From Cinclus cinclus (lineage: Eukaryota > Chordata > Aves > Passeriformes > Cinclidae): a stretch of DNA of 64,000 bases. The stretch spans positions 1 to 64,000 of the forward strand of contig NW_026912173.1 of the NCBI RefSeq assembly GCF_963662255.1, read 5' to 3'. Position numbers and translations under genes: made by a program. Positions 44,919-54,449 of this stretch are shown piece after piece. Every line of letters begins with the position of its first letter. The first letter of the stretch is position 1. The notes below the pieces were generated by a model, which saw nothing but the letters and a program-made list of their open reading frames with translations, was not told the DNA's origin and did no database searches.

Positions 44919-47900
44919 CTACACACAGTTCTCTCTTAAAATAAGGTTTCCTTGCGGTACACAGCGGGTTTCTCCATCTTTCTGCATTACCCACCAAGTG
45001 TAACCAGGTCCTTGAGCAAAAACAATCCCACTGATTGGTTTGCCTTTGCCTGTGGTGGGATTGATCCAAACAGTCTTTCCTAAAATACCTTTCATGTGTA
45101 CCACAGGGATTTTGTCTCCATCCACTGTGTGCAGGGGTTCAGATTGGGCAGGACCGGCTCGATTGATGGACCCTCTGGTGTTGACCATCCAGGTGGCTTT
45201 TGCCAAGTTCATTTCCCAATTTCTGAAGGTTCCCCCACCGAGTGCCTTCAGGGTAGTTTTAAGGAGTCCATTGCACCGTTCAACTTTCCCGGCAGCTGGT
45301 GCGTGGTAAGGGATATGATATATCCATTCAATACCATGTTCTCTGGCCCAGGTGTTGATAAGGCTGTTCTTGAAATGGGTTCCGTTGTCTGACTCAATTC
45401 TTTCGGGGGTACCATGCCTCCAAAGGACTTGTTTTTCTAGGCCCAAGATGGTGTTGCGGGCAGTAGCATGAGGCACAGGGTAGGTTTCCAACCATCCTGT
45501 GGTTGCTTCCACCATGGTCAGTACGTAGCGCTTGCCTTGGCGGGTTTGGGGAAGGGTGATGTAGTCAATTTGCCAGGCTTCCCCATACCTGTACTTTGAC
45601 CATCGTCCACCGTACCACAGAGGCTTCACCCGCTTGGCCTGTTTGATTGTGGCACAGGTCTCACAGTTCTGGATGACCTGTGAGATGCTGTCCATAGTAA
45701 GGTCCACCCCTCGGTCACGGGCCCATCGGTATGTTGCATCTCTCCCCTGATGACCAGAGGCATCATGGGCCCAACGAGCTAGGAATAATTCTCCCTTGTG
45801 CTGCCAGTCTAGATCCACTTGTGATATTTTTACCTTGGCAGCTCGGTCCACCTGCTCGTTGTTGTGATGCTCTTCATTAGCTCGACTCTTAGGTACATGC
45901 GCATCCACATGTCGAACCTTCACGGTTAGCTTCTTTACTCGGGTGGCAATGTCCTGCCAAATCTCAGCAGCCCAGATGGGTTTCCCTCTGCGCTGCCAGT
46001 TGGCCTTTTTCCAGCGATCCAACCATCCCCACAGAGCATTAGCTACCATCCATGAGTCAGTGTAGAGATAGAGCTTTGACCACTTCTCCCGTTCGGCAAT
46101 ATCTAAAGCCAGCTGGATGGCTTTTAACTCTGCAACCTGACTTGATCCACCTTGTCCCTCGGTAGCTTGTGCAACTTGTCGTGTGGGGCTCCATACTGCA
46201 GCTTTCCATTTTCGGTTAGTGCCTACAACTCGGCAGGAACCATCAGTGAAGAGGGCATATCGTCTTTCAGTCTCCGGTAGCTCATTGTATGGTGGGGCTT
46301 CCTCGGCACATGCCACTTGCTCCTCCTCTTCAGAAGATAACCCAAAAGTCTCACCTTCCGGCCAGTTTGTAATTATTTCCAGAATCCCAGGGCGATTCGG
46401 ATTTCCAATACGGGCGCGCTGAGTGAGGAGGGCAATCCATTTGCTCCATGTAGTGTCAGTGGCATGATGTGTGGAAGGAACCTTTCCCTTGAACATCCAG
46501 CCCAGTACCGGTAGTCGAGGTGCTAGAAGCAGCTGTGTTTCAGTGCCAATTACTTCAGAGGCTGCTTGAACTCCTTCATAGGCAGCCAAAATTTCTTTCT
46601 CTGTGGGAGTGTAGTTGTTTTCAGACCCTTTGTAGCTTCTGCTCCAGAATCCCAGTGGTCGACCCCGAGTCTCACCAGGTACCTTCTGCCAAAGGCTCCA
46701 GGATAGACCATGATTTCCAGCTGCAGAGTAGAGCACGTTCTTTACCTCTGGTCCTGTCCTGACTGGACCAAGGGCTACCGCATGAGCGATCTCTTGCTTG
46801 ATCTGGGTGAAGGCTTGCTGTTGTTCAGGGCCCCAGTGGAAATCATTCTTCTTGCGGGTAACCAGGTAGAGAGGGCTCACAATCTGGCTGTACTCAGGGA
46901 TGTGCATTCTCCAAAAGCTTATGGCACCTAGGAAAGCTTGTGTTTCCTTCTTGTTGGTTGGTGGAGACATAGCGGTGATCTTGTTAATTACCTCTGTTGG
47001 GATCTGACGACGTCCATCTTGCCATTTGACTCCTAGAAACTGAATTTCCTGAGCTGGTCCCTTTACCTTACTTTGCTTAATGGCAAAACCAGCCTTCAGC
47101 AGAATCTGAATAATCTTCTCTCCTTTCTCGAAGACTTCCCCTGCTGTGCTCCCCCATACAATGATGTCATCGATATACTGTAGATGTTCAGGAGCCTCAC
47201 CCTTTTCCAGTGCAGCCTGGATCAGTCCATGGCAGATGGTGGGACTGTGTTTCCACCCCTGGGGCAGTCGGTTCCAGGTGTACTGCACCCCCCTCCAGGT
47301 GAAAGCAAACTGAGGCCTGCACTCTGCTGCCAGAGGAATGGAGAAAAATGCATTGGCAATGTCAATGGTGGCGTACCACTTTGCTGCCTTGGACTCCAGC
47401 TCGTACTGAAGTTCCAGCATATCTGGCACGGCAGCGCTCAGCGGTGGAGTCACTTCATTCAATGCACGATAGTCCACAGTCAATCTCCATTCTCCATCAG
47501 ACTTGCGCACAGGCCAGATGGGGCTGTTGAAGGGTGAGTGGGTTTTGCTGACCACCCCTTGGCTTTCCAGTTTACGAATCATCTCATGGATGGAAGTCAC
47601 AGAGTCTCTGTCGGTACGGTATTGCCGACGGTGTACTGTTGTTGTGGCGATTGGTACCTGTTGCTCTTCAACTCTCAATAGTCCCACAGCAGAGGGGTCA
47701 TCTGAGAAACCAGGTAAGGTATTCAGTTTTCTGATGTCTTCTGTCTCTACAGAAGCTATCCCAAAAGCCCAGCGATATCCCTTTGGGTCTTTGAAATACC
47801 CATTTCGAAGATAGTCTATGCCGAGGATGCATGGGGCCTCTGGGCCAGTCACGATGGGGTGTTTCTGCCACCCTTTCCCAGTTAAACTCACTTTGGCCTC

Positions 47901-48110
47901 TACTACAGTCAGCTCCTGGGATCCTCCTGTTACCCCAGAAATAGAGATTGACTCTTCTCCTACATACCTTGATGGCATCAGGGTACACTGGGCGCCGGTG
48001 TCAACCAAAGCCTTATGTTTTTGTGGGTCGGATGTGCCAGGCCATCGGATCCACACAGTCCAGTAGATCCGATTGTCCCTCTCCTCTACCTGGCTAGAGG
48101 CAGGGCTCCT
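44919..48110 (-). CDS. pol: ERVL Pro-Pol: protease, reverse transcriptase, RNase H, integrase (open)
   Basis: The frame is open from directly behind the gag UAG (48111-48113) to TAG at 44919-44921. Numbering from a GTG at 48056 (1045 residues), the domains are: protease with LVDTGAQ (Asp19); reverse transcriptase with VDYRALN and YIDD (294-297); RNase H with TDGS (604-607), Glu643 and Asp667; and integrase with H764-x4-H769 and C798-x2-C801, then Asp831, Asp890 and Glu926, the last two 35 residues apart as in DD35E enzymes. All catalytic residues are present. The products would copy viral RNA into DNA and join it to the genome. YIDD and absence of env fit class III ERVL. There is no separate start codon in good context, so expression is probably by readthrough of the gag stop. 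Confidence 0.93.
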   Translation of the reverse strand, partial: RSPASSQVEERDNRIYWTVWIRWPGTSDPQKHKALVDTGAQCTLMPSRYVGEESISISGVTGGSQELTVVEAKVSLTGKGWQKHPIVTGPEAPCILGIDYLRNGYFKDPKGYRWAFGIASVETEDIRKLNTLPGFSDDPSAVGLLRVEEQQVPIATTTVHRRQYRTDRDSVTSIHEMIRKLESQGVVSKTHSPFNSPIWPVRKSDGEWRLTVDYRALNEVTPPLSAAVPDMLELQYELESKAAKWYATIDIANAFFSIPLAAECRPQFAFTWRGVQYTWNRLPQGWKHSPTICHGLIQAALEKGEAPEHLQYIDDIIVWGSTAGEVFEKGEKIIQILLKAGFAIKQSKVKGPAQEIQFLGVKWQDGRRQIPTEVINKITAMSPPTNKKETQAFLGAISFWRMHIPEYSQIVSPLYLVTRKKNDFHWGPEQQQAFTQIKQEIAHAVALGPVRTGPEVKNVLYSAAGNHGLSWSLWQKVPGETRGRPLGFWSRSYKGSENNYTPTEKEILAAYEGVQAASEVIGTETQLLLAPRLPVLGWMFKGKVPSTHHATDTTWSKWIALLTQRARIGNPNRPGILEIITNWPEGETFGLSSEEEEQVACAEEAPPYNELPETERRYALFTDGSCRVVGTNRKWKAAVWSPTRQVAQATEGQGGSSQVAELKAIQLALDIAEREKWSKLYLYTDSWMVANALWGWLDRWKKANWQRRGKPIWAAEIWQDIATRVKKLTVKVRHVDAHVPKSRANEEHHNNEQVDRAAKVKISQVDLDWQHKGELFLARWAHDASGHQGRDATYRWARDRGVDLTMDSISQVIQNCETCATIKQAKRVKPLWYGGRWSKYRYGEAWQIDYITLPQTRQGKRYVLTMVEATTGWLETYPVPHATARNTILGLEKQVLWRHGTPERIESDNGTHFKNSLINTWAREHGIEWIYHIPYHAPAAGKVERCNGLLKTTLKALGGGTFRNWEMNLAKATWMVNTRGSINRAGPAQSEPLHTVDGDKIPVVHMKGILGKTVWINPTTGKGKPISGIVFAQGPGYTWWVMQKDGETRCVPQGNLILRENCV

Positions 48111-49856
48111 CTATTCCTGGTCTTGGTACACGTTGCTCTCTTCCTGTAGATAGGTTCTTGAGGTCCCTTCAAGAGGATCAGTCATATCATCGTTCTGATA
48201 CTGTTTGGAGTTCTGTGCACGAGAGACTGGAGCAGCGTTGACTCTAGGTGAGCTTCTTATGTTCGGTGTCCCTCTTTTCAGTTCACGTACCCGGGCTGCT
48301 AAGGAGGAGGTGGGTTTTCTATCCCACTTCCTCATGTCTTCTCCATGCTCCTGAAGGAAAAACCAGAGGTTACCTCGTGGAGTGTGTCCTTTCTCCCTGG
48401 CTGGGAAACGCCGGCTCCTAATGGCAGAGACTCTTGTTGGTTCTGGTAAGATCTGGTAGTTTTCTGCCTTAAGTTCTTTTTTAAGCTTCTGATGGCCCTC
48501 TTCAATCAAGCTCCGGACTTGCTCAACCAGCCTTGTTTCCACGGTTGAGACATGGGTACGAAATGGGGCAGTGACAGTGTCCTCATAAATTCTTAGTTTA
48601 TTGGCCAAGACGCCTACCATGTCCTCACCTTCCCTCCATTGCAGCGTTGCCAGGTAACGGGAGTATATCTCTGGTCCAAGCCGTGCGAATCTCAACCACA
48701 TCTGTGAGGTGCACCGGACACAGTCTGGGCTCTTAGGAAATCTCTCATCTTCTGAGAAAATGATCTCCAGCACAGCCAATTCCCTCAGGCATCGGATACC
48801 TTGTTCCATTGTGCTCCATTTTCCTTGGTGCACCTGGAGATCTTCTTTACAAAGGTATCTGTCCTTCACACTTGTCAACAGTCGCCGCCAGAGGCTGAGG
48901 GTTTCTTGGGTTTTCCCGATCCCCTGGTCAATGACCACATCCCGGGACAGAGATCCCAGTTGCCTGGCCTCACTTCCATCCAGAACTGTGTCATTGGCTG
49001 CAGCGTCCCAGATGCGGAGCAGCCAGGTCAGGATGGACTCGTTTGCCTGGCGGGTGAATTCCCTCCGCAGGTCACGCAGCTCACCCAGGGATAGAGAGCG
49101 AGTGATGATTTCTGGCTCTGTCTCTTCTGCTGGGTGCAAAGGTCCTGCCACGTCCTCATCAGTGACTATGCGAACTGATTTGCTCTTTGATTTCTTCTTC
49201 TGAACGGGGGCAACTGCTACTGGTCTGGGCTGTTCTGGTTCGGTGACAGTTTGTGTGGAGATGCTGGTGGCACTTTTGGTTCCTTCTTCCTGGATAAAAG
49301 TCTGTGTAGAGACGGATGCTGTTGCTTTTCTTTTGGCTCTTTTCTCCTTTGTGACAGTCTGTGCAGACATGGACGCAGTAGATTTGTTTCTTTTTTCCTC
49401 TTCCTCAAGAATACGCTGCACTATACCATGTAGTGTTTTGTTTCTAAGCATGTTGCAGGCTGTGAAGGCTGTGCAGAGAAGACAAAGCAGAACTAACAAC
49501 AATATTATGCTGTCCTTGGCATCCAGAGAGAACTCAACATTTCCAAAAACTGCTGTGCCATGCCTGAAAGATTGGAAAAAATCATCCTTTTCCCCTCCCC
49601 CCAGGGGCTGGGTGCGATTGTTGAGACCGCAGATGTAGCAGCCTAGACTAGGACAAACAAACAAAGTTGAGTATATATTCCGAATGATGTTCATTGCCTC
49701 AGAGGTTATCATGCAATAGACATAATAGACCAATAAAGCAATTTTTATACCATACCCTGGTCTACACAGGAGCATTACAACCGGCAGATAGTTCCCCATG
49801 TGCGGAAAAATATAGAGAGTAAGATATAAAACCCACGTAAGCATGTTGAGAATCAT
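48111..49856 (-). CDS. gag: ERVL Gag with N-terminal hydrophobic segments and TQT repeats (open)
   Basis: The frame is open back through the PBS into the LTR, but the first ATG (49854-49856, A at -3) gives 581 residues ending at TAG 48111-48113. From that Met: hydrophobic stretches at about 1-17, 23-33, 38-51 and a long one at 116-134 (SIILLLVLLCLLCTAF), with an N-x-T site between; a coiled, charged stretch; three TQT-type motifs (SAQT about 164, STQT about 183, STQT about 200); a basic KKKSKSKS patch; then a helical region consistent with a capsid (LRDLRREFTRQANESILTWL onward). No CCHC zinc knuckle. Family Gag proteins assemble the particle. Several membrane-type segments at the N-terminus are not what I expect of Gag. 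Gag identity rests on position and the C-terminal part. Confidence 0.8.
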   Translation of the reverse strand: MILNMLTWVLYLTLYIFPHMGNYLPVVMLLCRPGYGIKIALLVYYVYCMITSEAMNIIRNIYSTLFVCPSLGCYICGLNNRTQPLGGGEKDDFFQSFRHGTAVFGNVEFSLDAKDSIILLLVLLCLLCTAFTACNMLRNKTLHGIVQRILEEEEKRNKSTASMSAQTVTKEKRAKRKATASVSTQTFIQEEGTKSATSISTQTVTEPEQPRPVAVAPVQKKKSKSKSVRIVTDEDVAGPLHPAEETEPEIITRSLSLGELRDLRREFTRQANESILTWLLRIWDAAANDTVLDGSEARQLGSLSRDVVIDQGIGKTQETLSLWRRLLTSVKDRYLCKEDLQVHQGKWSTMEQGIRCLRELAVLEIIFSEDERFPKSPDCVRCTSQMWLRFARLGPEIYSRYLATLQWREGEDMVGVLANKLRIYEDTVTAPFRTHVSTVETRLVEQVRSLIEEGHQKLKKELKAENYQILPEPTRVSAIRSRRFPAREKGHTPRGNLWFFLQEHGEDMRKWDRKPTSSLAARVRELKRGTPNIRSSPRVNAAPVSRAQNSKQYQNDDMTDPLEGTSRTYLQEESNVYQDQE

Positions 49857-49918
49857 GGTGAATAGGTGGCTGGCAAAATTCAAAATTGTAATGCTGACTT
49901 TTTTCTCAGTACCTTCTT

Positions 49919-49936
49919 GCCCCACGTTGGGCGCCA
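49919..49936 (-). other. Primer-binding site, tRNA-Lys1,2
   Basis: TGGCGCCCAACGTGGGGC on the minus strand, five bases after the 5' LTR. It is an exact complement of the tRNA-Lys(CTT) 3' end, the primer also used by spumaviruses. Confidence 0.9.
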
Positions 49937-49941
49937 ATAAA

Positions 49942-50460
49942 TGTACTGGTTTGGAAAGCAAAACCAGTGAGACTTCAAGTCAGTAATACAATTTTTAATA
50001 GGGAAGAGAAAAAAAAAAAAGAAGAAAAAAACAAAATACATGCAATAATAAAAATAAAACCACTGACAGAGTCAGAATACAACCTGATACCCTGTCAGTC
50101 AGGGTGCTGGTGCAGTTTTCCTCCAAAGGGTCCAGCGATGATGTGGATAAGGACCTGGTTCTTCCTCTGGAATCCAGTGGAGAAAGGCTGCCTTTGGCGT
50201 TCTAAACCTCAGTTTTTATCTAGGTAGGAAAGGCTTGGCTCATCCTCCTGGCTGGAGCATCTCCCAATGGGATGAAGTAATCTTATCAGTTCTATAGTAG
50301 GACTCAATGGCCCATTAACAGAAGATACTTCCCACAGAGATAAGGATGATCACCCTTATCAGTGATGGCCCATCAACAGAAGACATTTCCCACAGAGATA
50401 AGGGTGATCACACTTCTCAGATGGTAATAGAATATGTATGTTGTATTGTAAACCAGGACA
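49942..50460 (-). mobile_element. 5' LTR of the ERVL provirus
   Basis: 519 bp, apparently identical to 44318-44836 at a constant offset of 5624 bases. Confidence 0.95.
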
Positions 50461-51608
50461 TCTGTGAAAAGCTCTTCCCACACTCAGAACACTCATAGGG
50501 CCTCTTCCCCAGTGTGGATGCGCCGGTGGGTGACGAGGTTGGAGTTGTGCCTGAAGCCCTTCCCGCAGTCGGGGCAGCAGAAGGGCCTCTCCTCTATGTG
50601 AATGCGCTGGTGCAGGAGGAGACTGGAGCTGGTCAGAAACCTATTGCTGCATTTATCACACTCATGGGGCTGTTCCCCTGTGTGGATCCTTTGGTGGACA
50701 ATCAGTTCAGAGCTTGTCCTGAAGCACTTCCCACACTGCCCACACTCATAGGGCATCTCCCCAGTGTGGATGCGCCTGTGGGAGACAAGGCGGGAGTTGT
50801 ATTTGAAGCCCTTCCCACAGTCAGGGTAGCGGAAGGGCCTCTCTTCTGTGTGAATCCGCTGATGCATGAGGAGATTGGAGCTGGTCTGAAACCTCTTCCT
50901 GCGTATGTCACATTCATAGGGCCTCTCCCCAGTGTGGATCATCTGGTGGCGCATCAGTTTGAATCTCATACTGAAGCTCTTTCCACACTCCCCACACTCA
51001 TAGGGCCGTTCCCCCATGTGGATTCTCCAGTGGCAGATCAGGGAGGATCTCTTGCTGAAGCTCTTCCCACAATTTGAACACTTGTGGGGCTTATCCGCAT
51101 CATGAAGATGCTCATGGAACCCCAGCTCTGAGCTCTGGCTGCAGCTCTGTCCGGTTCTTTGGCCCTGGTTCTCCTCCTCGGATACCCAAGAACTGTGTTT
51201 GCAGCCCATCCTCATGTGGGATCTCCCGGGCTTTTCCTCCTCGCTGGTTTCCTGCGCAATGGAGCTGCTCCAAACAGCCTCTTCCACAAGGTTCTGCTGC
51301 AGGGATTTGTCCTCCCTGGTCTCCATCCTCACCTCCTTGTCTAGAGGGGGAAGGACAAGGAGAAGATGGGATTTGCCTCTGTTCCAGAGGGAGGGGGAAG
51401 GAGATCCCCCCAGCATGTCCCTGGCAGGACGGCGTCGGCAGCGGGGCTGTCCTGCAGCCGGGGGCCGTGCTGGGCTGGGAGATGGAGCAGGACAGAGGGT
51501 GAAAGGGGCAGGGACTTCCTCCTCACCTGCCTGGGGCTCCGGGGGCATGTTCTTCTTCCTCACGGCCTCCTCCTCCATCGGGCCAAGGTTTAGGAATGGG
51601 AAATCCAT
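50461..51608 (-). pseudogene. C2H2 zinc-finger gene, copy B (frameshifted, then split by the provirus)
   Basis: N-terminal part [20 protein letters not shown], then a probable intron: donor CAG|GTGAGG at about 51528 and acceptor CTCTAG at about 51341, so the open frame across it (AP/SP-rich segment) is likely intronic. The next exon has [21 protein letters not shown] and seven fingers. Finger 3 lacks its second Cys (CDIRR) and finger 4 its first (FRYPDC); fingers 1, 2, 5, 6 and 7 are complete. In the linker after finger 7 one extra A gives TGEEAL and a stop at 50493, while the true eighth finger continues in another frame to 50461 and is cut by the provirus. The one-base change alone would truncate the protein. 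DNA-binding regulator family; target unknown. Confidence 0.85.
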
Positions 51609-52019
51609 TTCTGGGGGAAAACAAGGGTTGAGCGCGTTGGGTTTATGTTCCTGCGGGCCAAGTTCAGCTGGACAAGCCAGTGCCCCTTTCAGCCTCAGAG
51701 AGCCTGGGGCCGCTTATCACCAACCTCCCACACCCCTCCAGGCTGCCGGGGGTCCCCCGGCTCCGGGATCGCCCCTCTGCGCTCTCCCCGCTCCGGGGTT
51801 CCCGCATTCCCCCACGGCTCTCCCGGATATCCCCAGAACCGATCTCGCCCCCTCTCCGCCAGAACGAGCGATCGCAATGTGGGACCCGCCAAGATCCCTC
51901 CCGGGGCATTTCCGGCTGAGCTTCGGGGTCCTGCAAGATCCAAACATCTCCTGCCCCACAAATAAACCTCCAGGAGACCTCCCCACGATGGATTTGGGGC
52001 GAGCTCCCCCTCCCAGCTC

Positions 52020-52405
52020 ACCTGCGGCTTCCGGGGGGAGGGGTGATGCCGGGGAAGTCGGGGAAGCTGCGGCCTAGAGCGGGCGAGCGAGTGAGCCGCT
52101 CGGTTCTGCTGCTGCTCTTCCTTCCACTACTCTTCTTCCTTCCGCTCCTCCTCCCCCAGCCCGGCCCGGCCCGGTGCCGACGCGCAAAAGCAGCCGCGCT
52201 CCGCCCTGGGGGATTGCAAAGCGGTTGCGCCCCGCGCGGCACTGGGAAGTGATACTGGGAGCACTGGTAACGATCCTGACAGCACCTAGAAGCAACTGGG
52301 AGCGCTCTCCCTGCCAGTACCGCTCTTACTGGGAGCACTGGGAGGGAACTGGGAGCAAACTGCGCCTAGACCCGGCTACAGCCGGTGGTGGGCGGTGTCG
52401 GAGCA
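52020..52405 (-). promoter_or_regulatory. Upstream exon and proximal promoter of zinc-finger copy B
   Basis: CpG-rich; a donor-like CAGGTGAGCTGG ends a first exon near 52018. TACTGGGAGCACTGG-type repeats at 52250-52345 match copies A and C. Confidence 0.5.
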
Positions 52406-52411
52406 GAGGGC

Positions 52412-52529
52412 GTGGTTATGCAAATCTAGGAGCGATCGCGCGCTGTGATTGGTGTGCGGAAGCAGCGCGGGGTTCTCCCTGGTCACGTGAGGGCGGAGGC
52501 GGTGGGCAGAGCGATGGCGGCGGCGTCCG
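52412..52529 (+). promoter_or_regulatory. Shared head-to-head promoter and first exon, copy B
   Basis: ATGCAAAT at 52418-52425, inverted CCAAT at 52448-52452, CACGTG at 52484-52489, ATG at 52514 reading MAAAS, donor GT at 52530. The mucolipin exons at 54290-55860 lie downstream on the same strand and may be driven from here, but no exon linking them was recognised. Confidence 0.65.
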
Positions 52530-52534
52530 GTGAG

Positions 52535-52700
52535 AGGGAACGGGAATGGGAGCGGGAGCGGGAGCGGGAACGGGAGTGGGAGTGGGAAAGGGAGTGGGAA
52601 CGGGGACTGGAATGGGGACAGGGACCGAGAATGGAAACAGGGAATGGGGACAGGGACCGGGAATACAGGACCGGGAATGGGGACAGGGACTGGGATAGGG
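52535..52700 (+). repeat. Polypurine GGGAAY/GGGAGC minisatellite, copy B
   Basis: GGAGCGGGAGCGGGAACGGGA-type hexamer repeats begin just behind the first-exon donor; shorter than in copy A. Confidence 0.8.
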
Positions 52701-54289
52701 ACAGCCCCGTGTCATGCCCTGGGGAGCGAGGAGGGGACAGGGACAGGGGAGGAGCCAGGGACTGGGCTGTCGCACCGTGACCTTGCTGAACTGGGAGCTC
52801 GCGTGTCTCATTTTCGGGGCTCCTGCCCCCCACGTCCCCCCCCAAGCCCCCGGGGGTTCCTCTCGTCGTGTTCTGGGGGGGAAGCAGTCAGCACCCACAG
52901 TACCCCTCCAGTAGCTCCCAGTATCCCCAGTAACCTCAGTGCTGCCAGACCAGTATGGGGGCTTAAGATAGATCCTGGTTTGGTGTCCAGTTCCAGTGCC
53001 CAGCCCCAGACCCGGTGTCCATTGTCTAGTCCCAGTCCCCACCACGTTTCCAGCTGCTGTGTCATGATGCCAGGCATTGTCCCAGGTGGCTTCCAGCCCC
53101 AGTGCCAGTCCCAGTTCCCAGGGCCATGATGCCAAGATTGGGCTTGGTGTAGGGCCCTGGGCATGACTGGGGCACAGCGTGAAGGGTTTCATGGGACATG
53201 GGACTAAAGACATGAAACATGGGACATGGGGCATATAGGACATGACACAGGGTGCAGGGTGTGGTATAGGACACAGGACATGACCTTGAGCATGGCACAG
53301 GACACGGAACAGGACACAGGGACAGGGGACATGATTTTGGAGCATGGTACCTGCCCCAGCCCGTGATGCATGAGTTCCTGTGCCCACATGTGCCCCACAC
53401 GTCACCTGCCACCCCCCCTGCGGCACCACCATGTTCTCACCGGTGTCCCTCCTGCCTGCTGGGTACAGTTTGGTGGCCTCGGATGTGGCCTTCCCAGTGT
53501 GGGTCCTGCTCTGCCACAAGCCCTGGGGACATCATCCCTGCCCAGTGGCACCAGGTGTCTATCCATCAGCGATAACTGGGACAAGTCCCACACGGTGGCA
53601 TCAGGTGGCACCTGTGCCACTGGCAGCAGAGATGTCTACAAGGGGGTAACTGAAGGGACAGAACAGGGTGCAGGTGCTCACAGTGTCCCTGTCATCCACA
53701 GGGGGTGGTGATCAGGGGTGTCAGGATGAGGTGGTCATAGAGGTGCCACCAGGGGTGTGGTGATACCAAGGCACACATGGCCATGGAAGTGCCGCCGCAG
53801 GTGCTGGAATGCCCGTGGAGATGCCACCACGAGCACGGCAGTGCCAGGGGACACATTAGTCTATGGTGTGGCAATGCTGGTGGGCATGGCAGTGACAGGC
53901 CAGGCGTGGGGCCAGGCTGGGGTGGCTCCGTGCCCACCCCATGGGTGGCCCTGCTGGTTGCAAGCCGTTTTGGTTGGTGTCTGTGCCAGTGCCTGGCCCG
54001 GTGCTACCGTTAATGCCAGCCCTGGCACAGGGACATGCACAGGTGTGGGAGTGACAAGGGGGACTGGGCATCCCGAGGGCTGTGCCAGGCCAGCACCTCC
54101 CACCCCATGCCTTTGTCCTCAAGAAGGTGGCACACGGACACCGAAAGGGGTTAGAAGAGTTGGGGACACAGTGGTCATCTGGGGACATGAAGGACCTCAG
54201 CCTATGGAGGTGATTTGGGACACTGGTGTGATTTGAGGACGCTGAGGTGCCCCAGTGCTATCCCCAGCACTGTTTCCCTGTCCCCACAG
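52701..54289. other. Intron-like spacer with GGACATGG minisatellite
   Basis: No recognisable exon. GGGACATGGG/GGACACAGGA repeats at 53180-53340 and GGTGTC-rich sequence at 53690-54250. Open frames here are repeat-driven. Confidence 0.45.
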
Positions 54290-54449
54290 TACCTGGCTGT
54301 CCTCAACAAGACCCTGGGCCACTACCCCTATGCTGGCACTGCAGGTGTCACCAGAGATGGCACCAGGCACAGCACTTCTTCCGCACAGGGGACATTGACC
54401 CTGGTAATGACACCTTCGACATTGCCTCCAGCGTCATCACTGGTGGGGA

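Larger units (their letters stand above)
44318..50460 (-). mobile_element. ERVL-type provirus, near-intact, very young
   Basis: A 6143-bp element on the minus strand: 5' LTR 49942-50460, PBS 49919-49936, gag, pro-pol, polypurine tract, 3' LTR 44318-44836. Both LTRs are 519 bp and I found no difference reading them side by side. The target duplication TCTGT is present at 44313-44317 and 50461-50465. gag and pol are open, and no env is present, as is usual for ERVL. It interrupts the last finger of zinc-finger copy B. This is the most recently mobile element of the window. Confidence 0.95.

Noticed and set aside
51341..51528. AP/SP-rich segment inside zinc-finger B as a coding linker
   Set aside because: It is bounded by a donor CAG|GTGAGG and an acceptor CTCTAG, and copy A lacks it exactly between these points, so it is most likely an intron that happens to be open.
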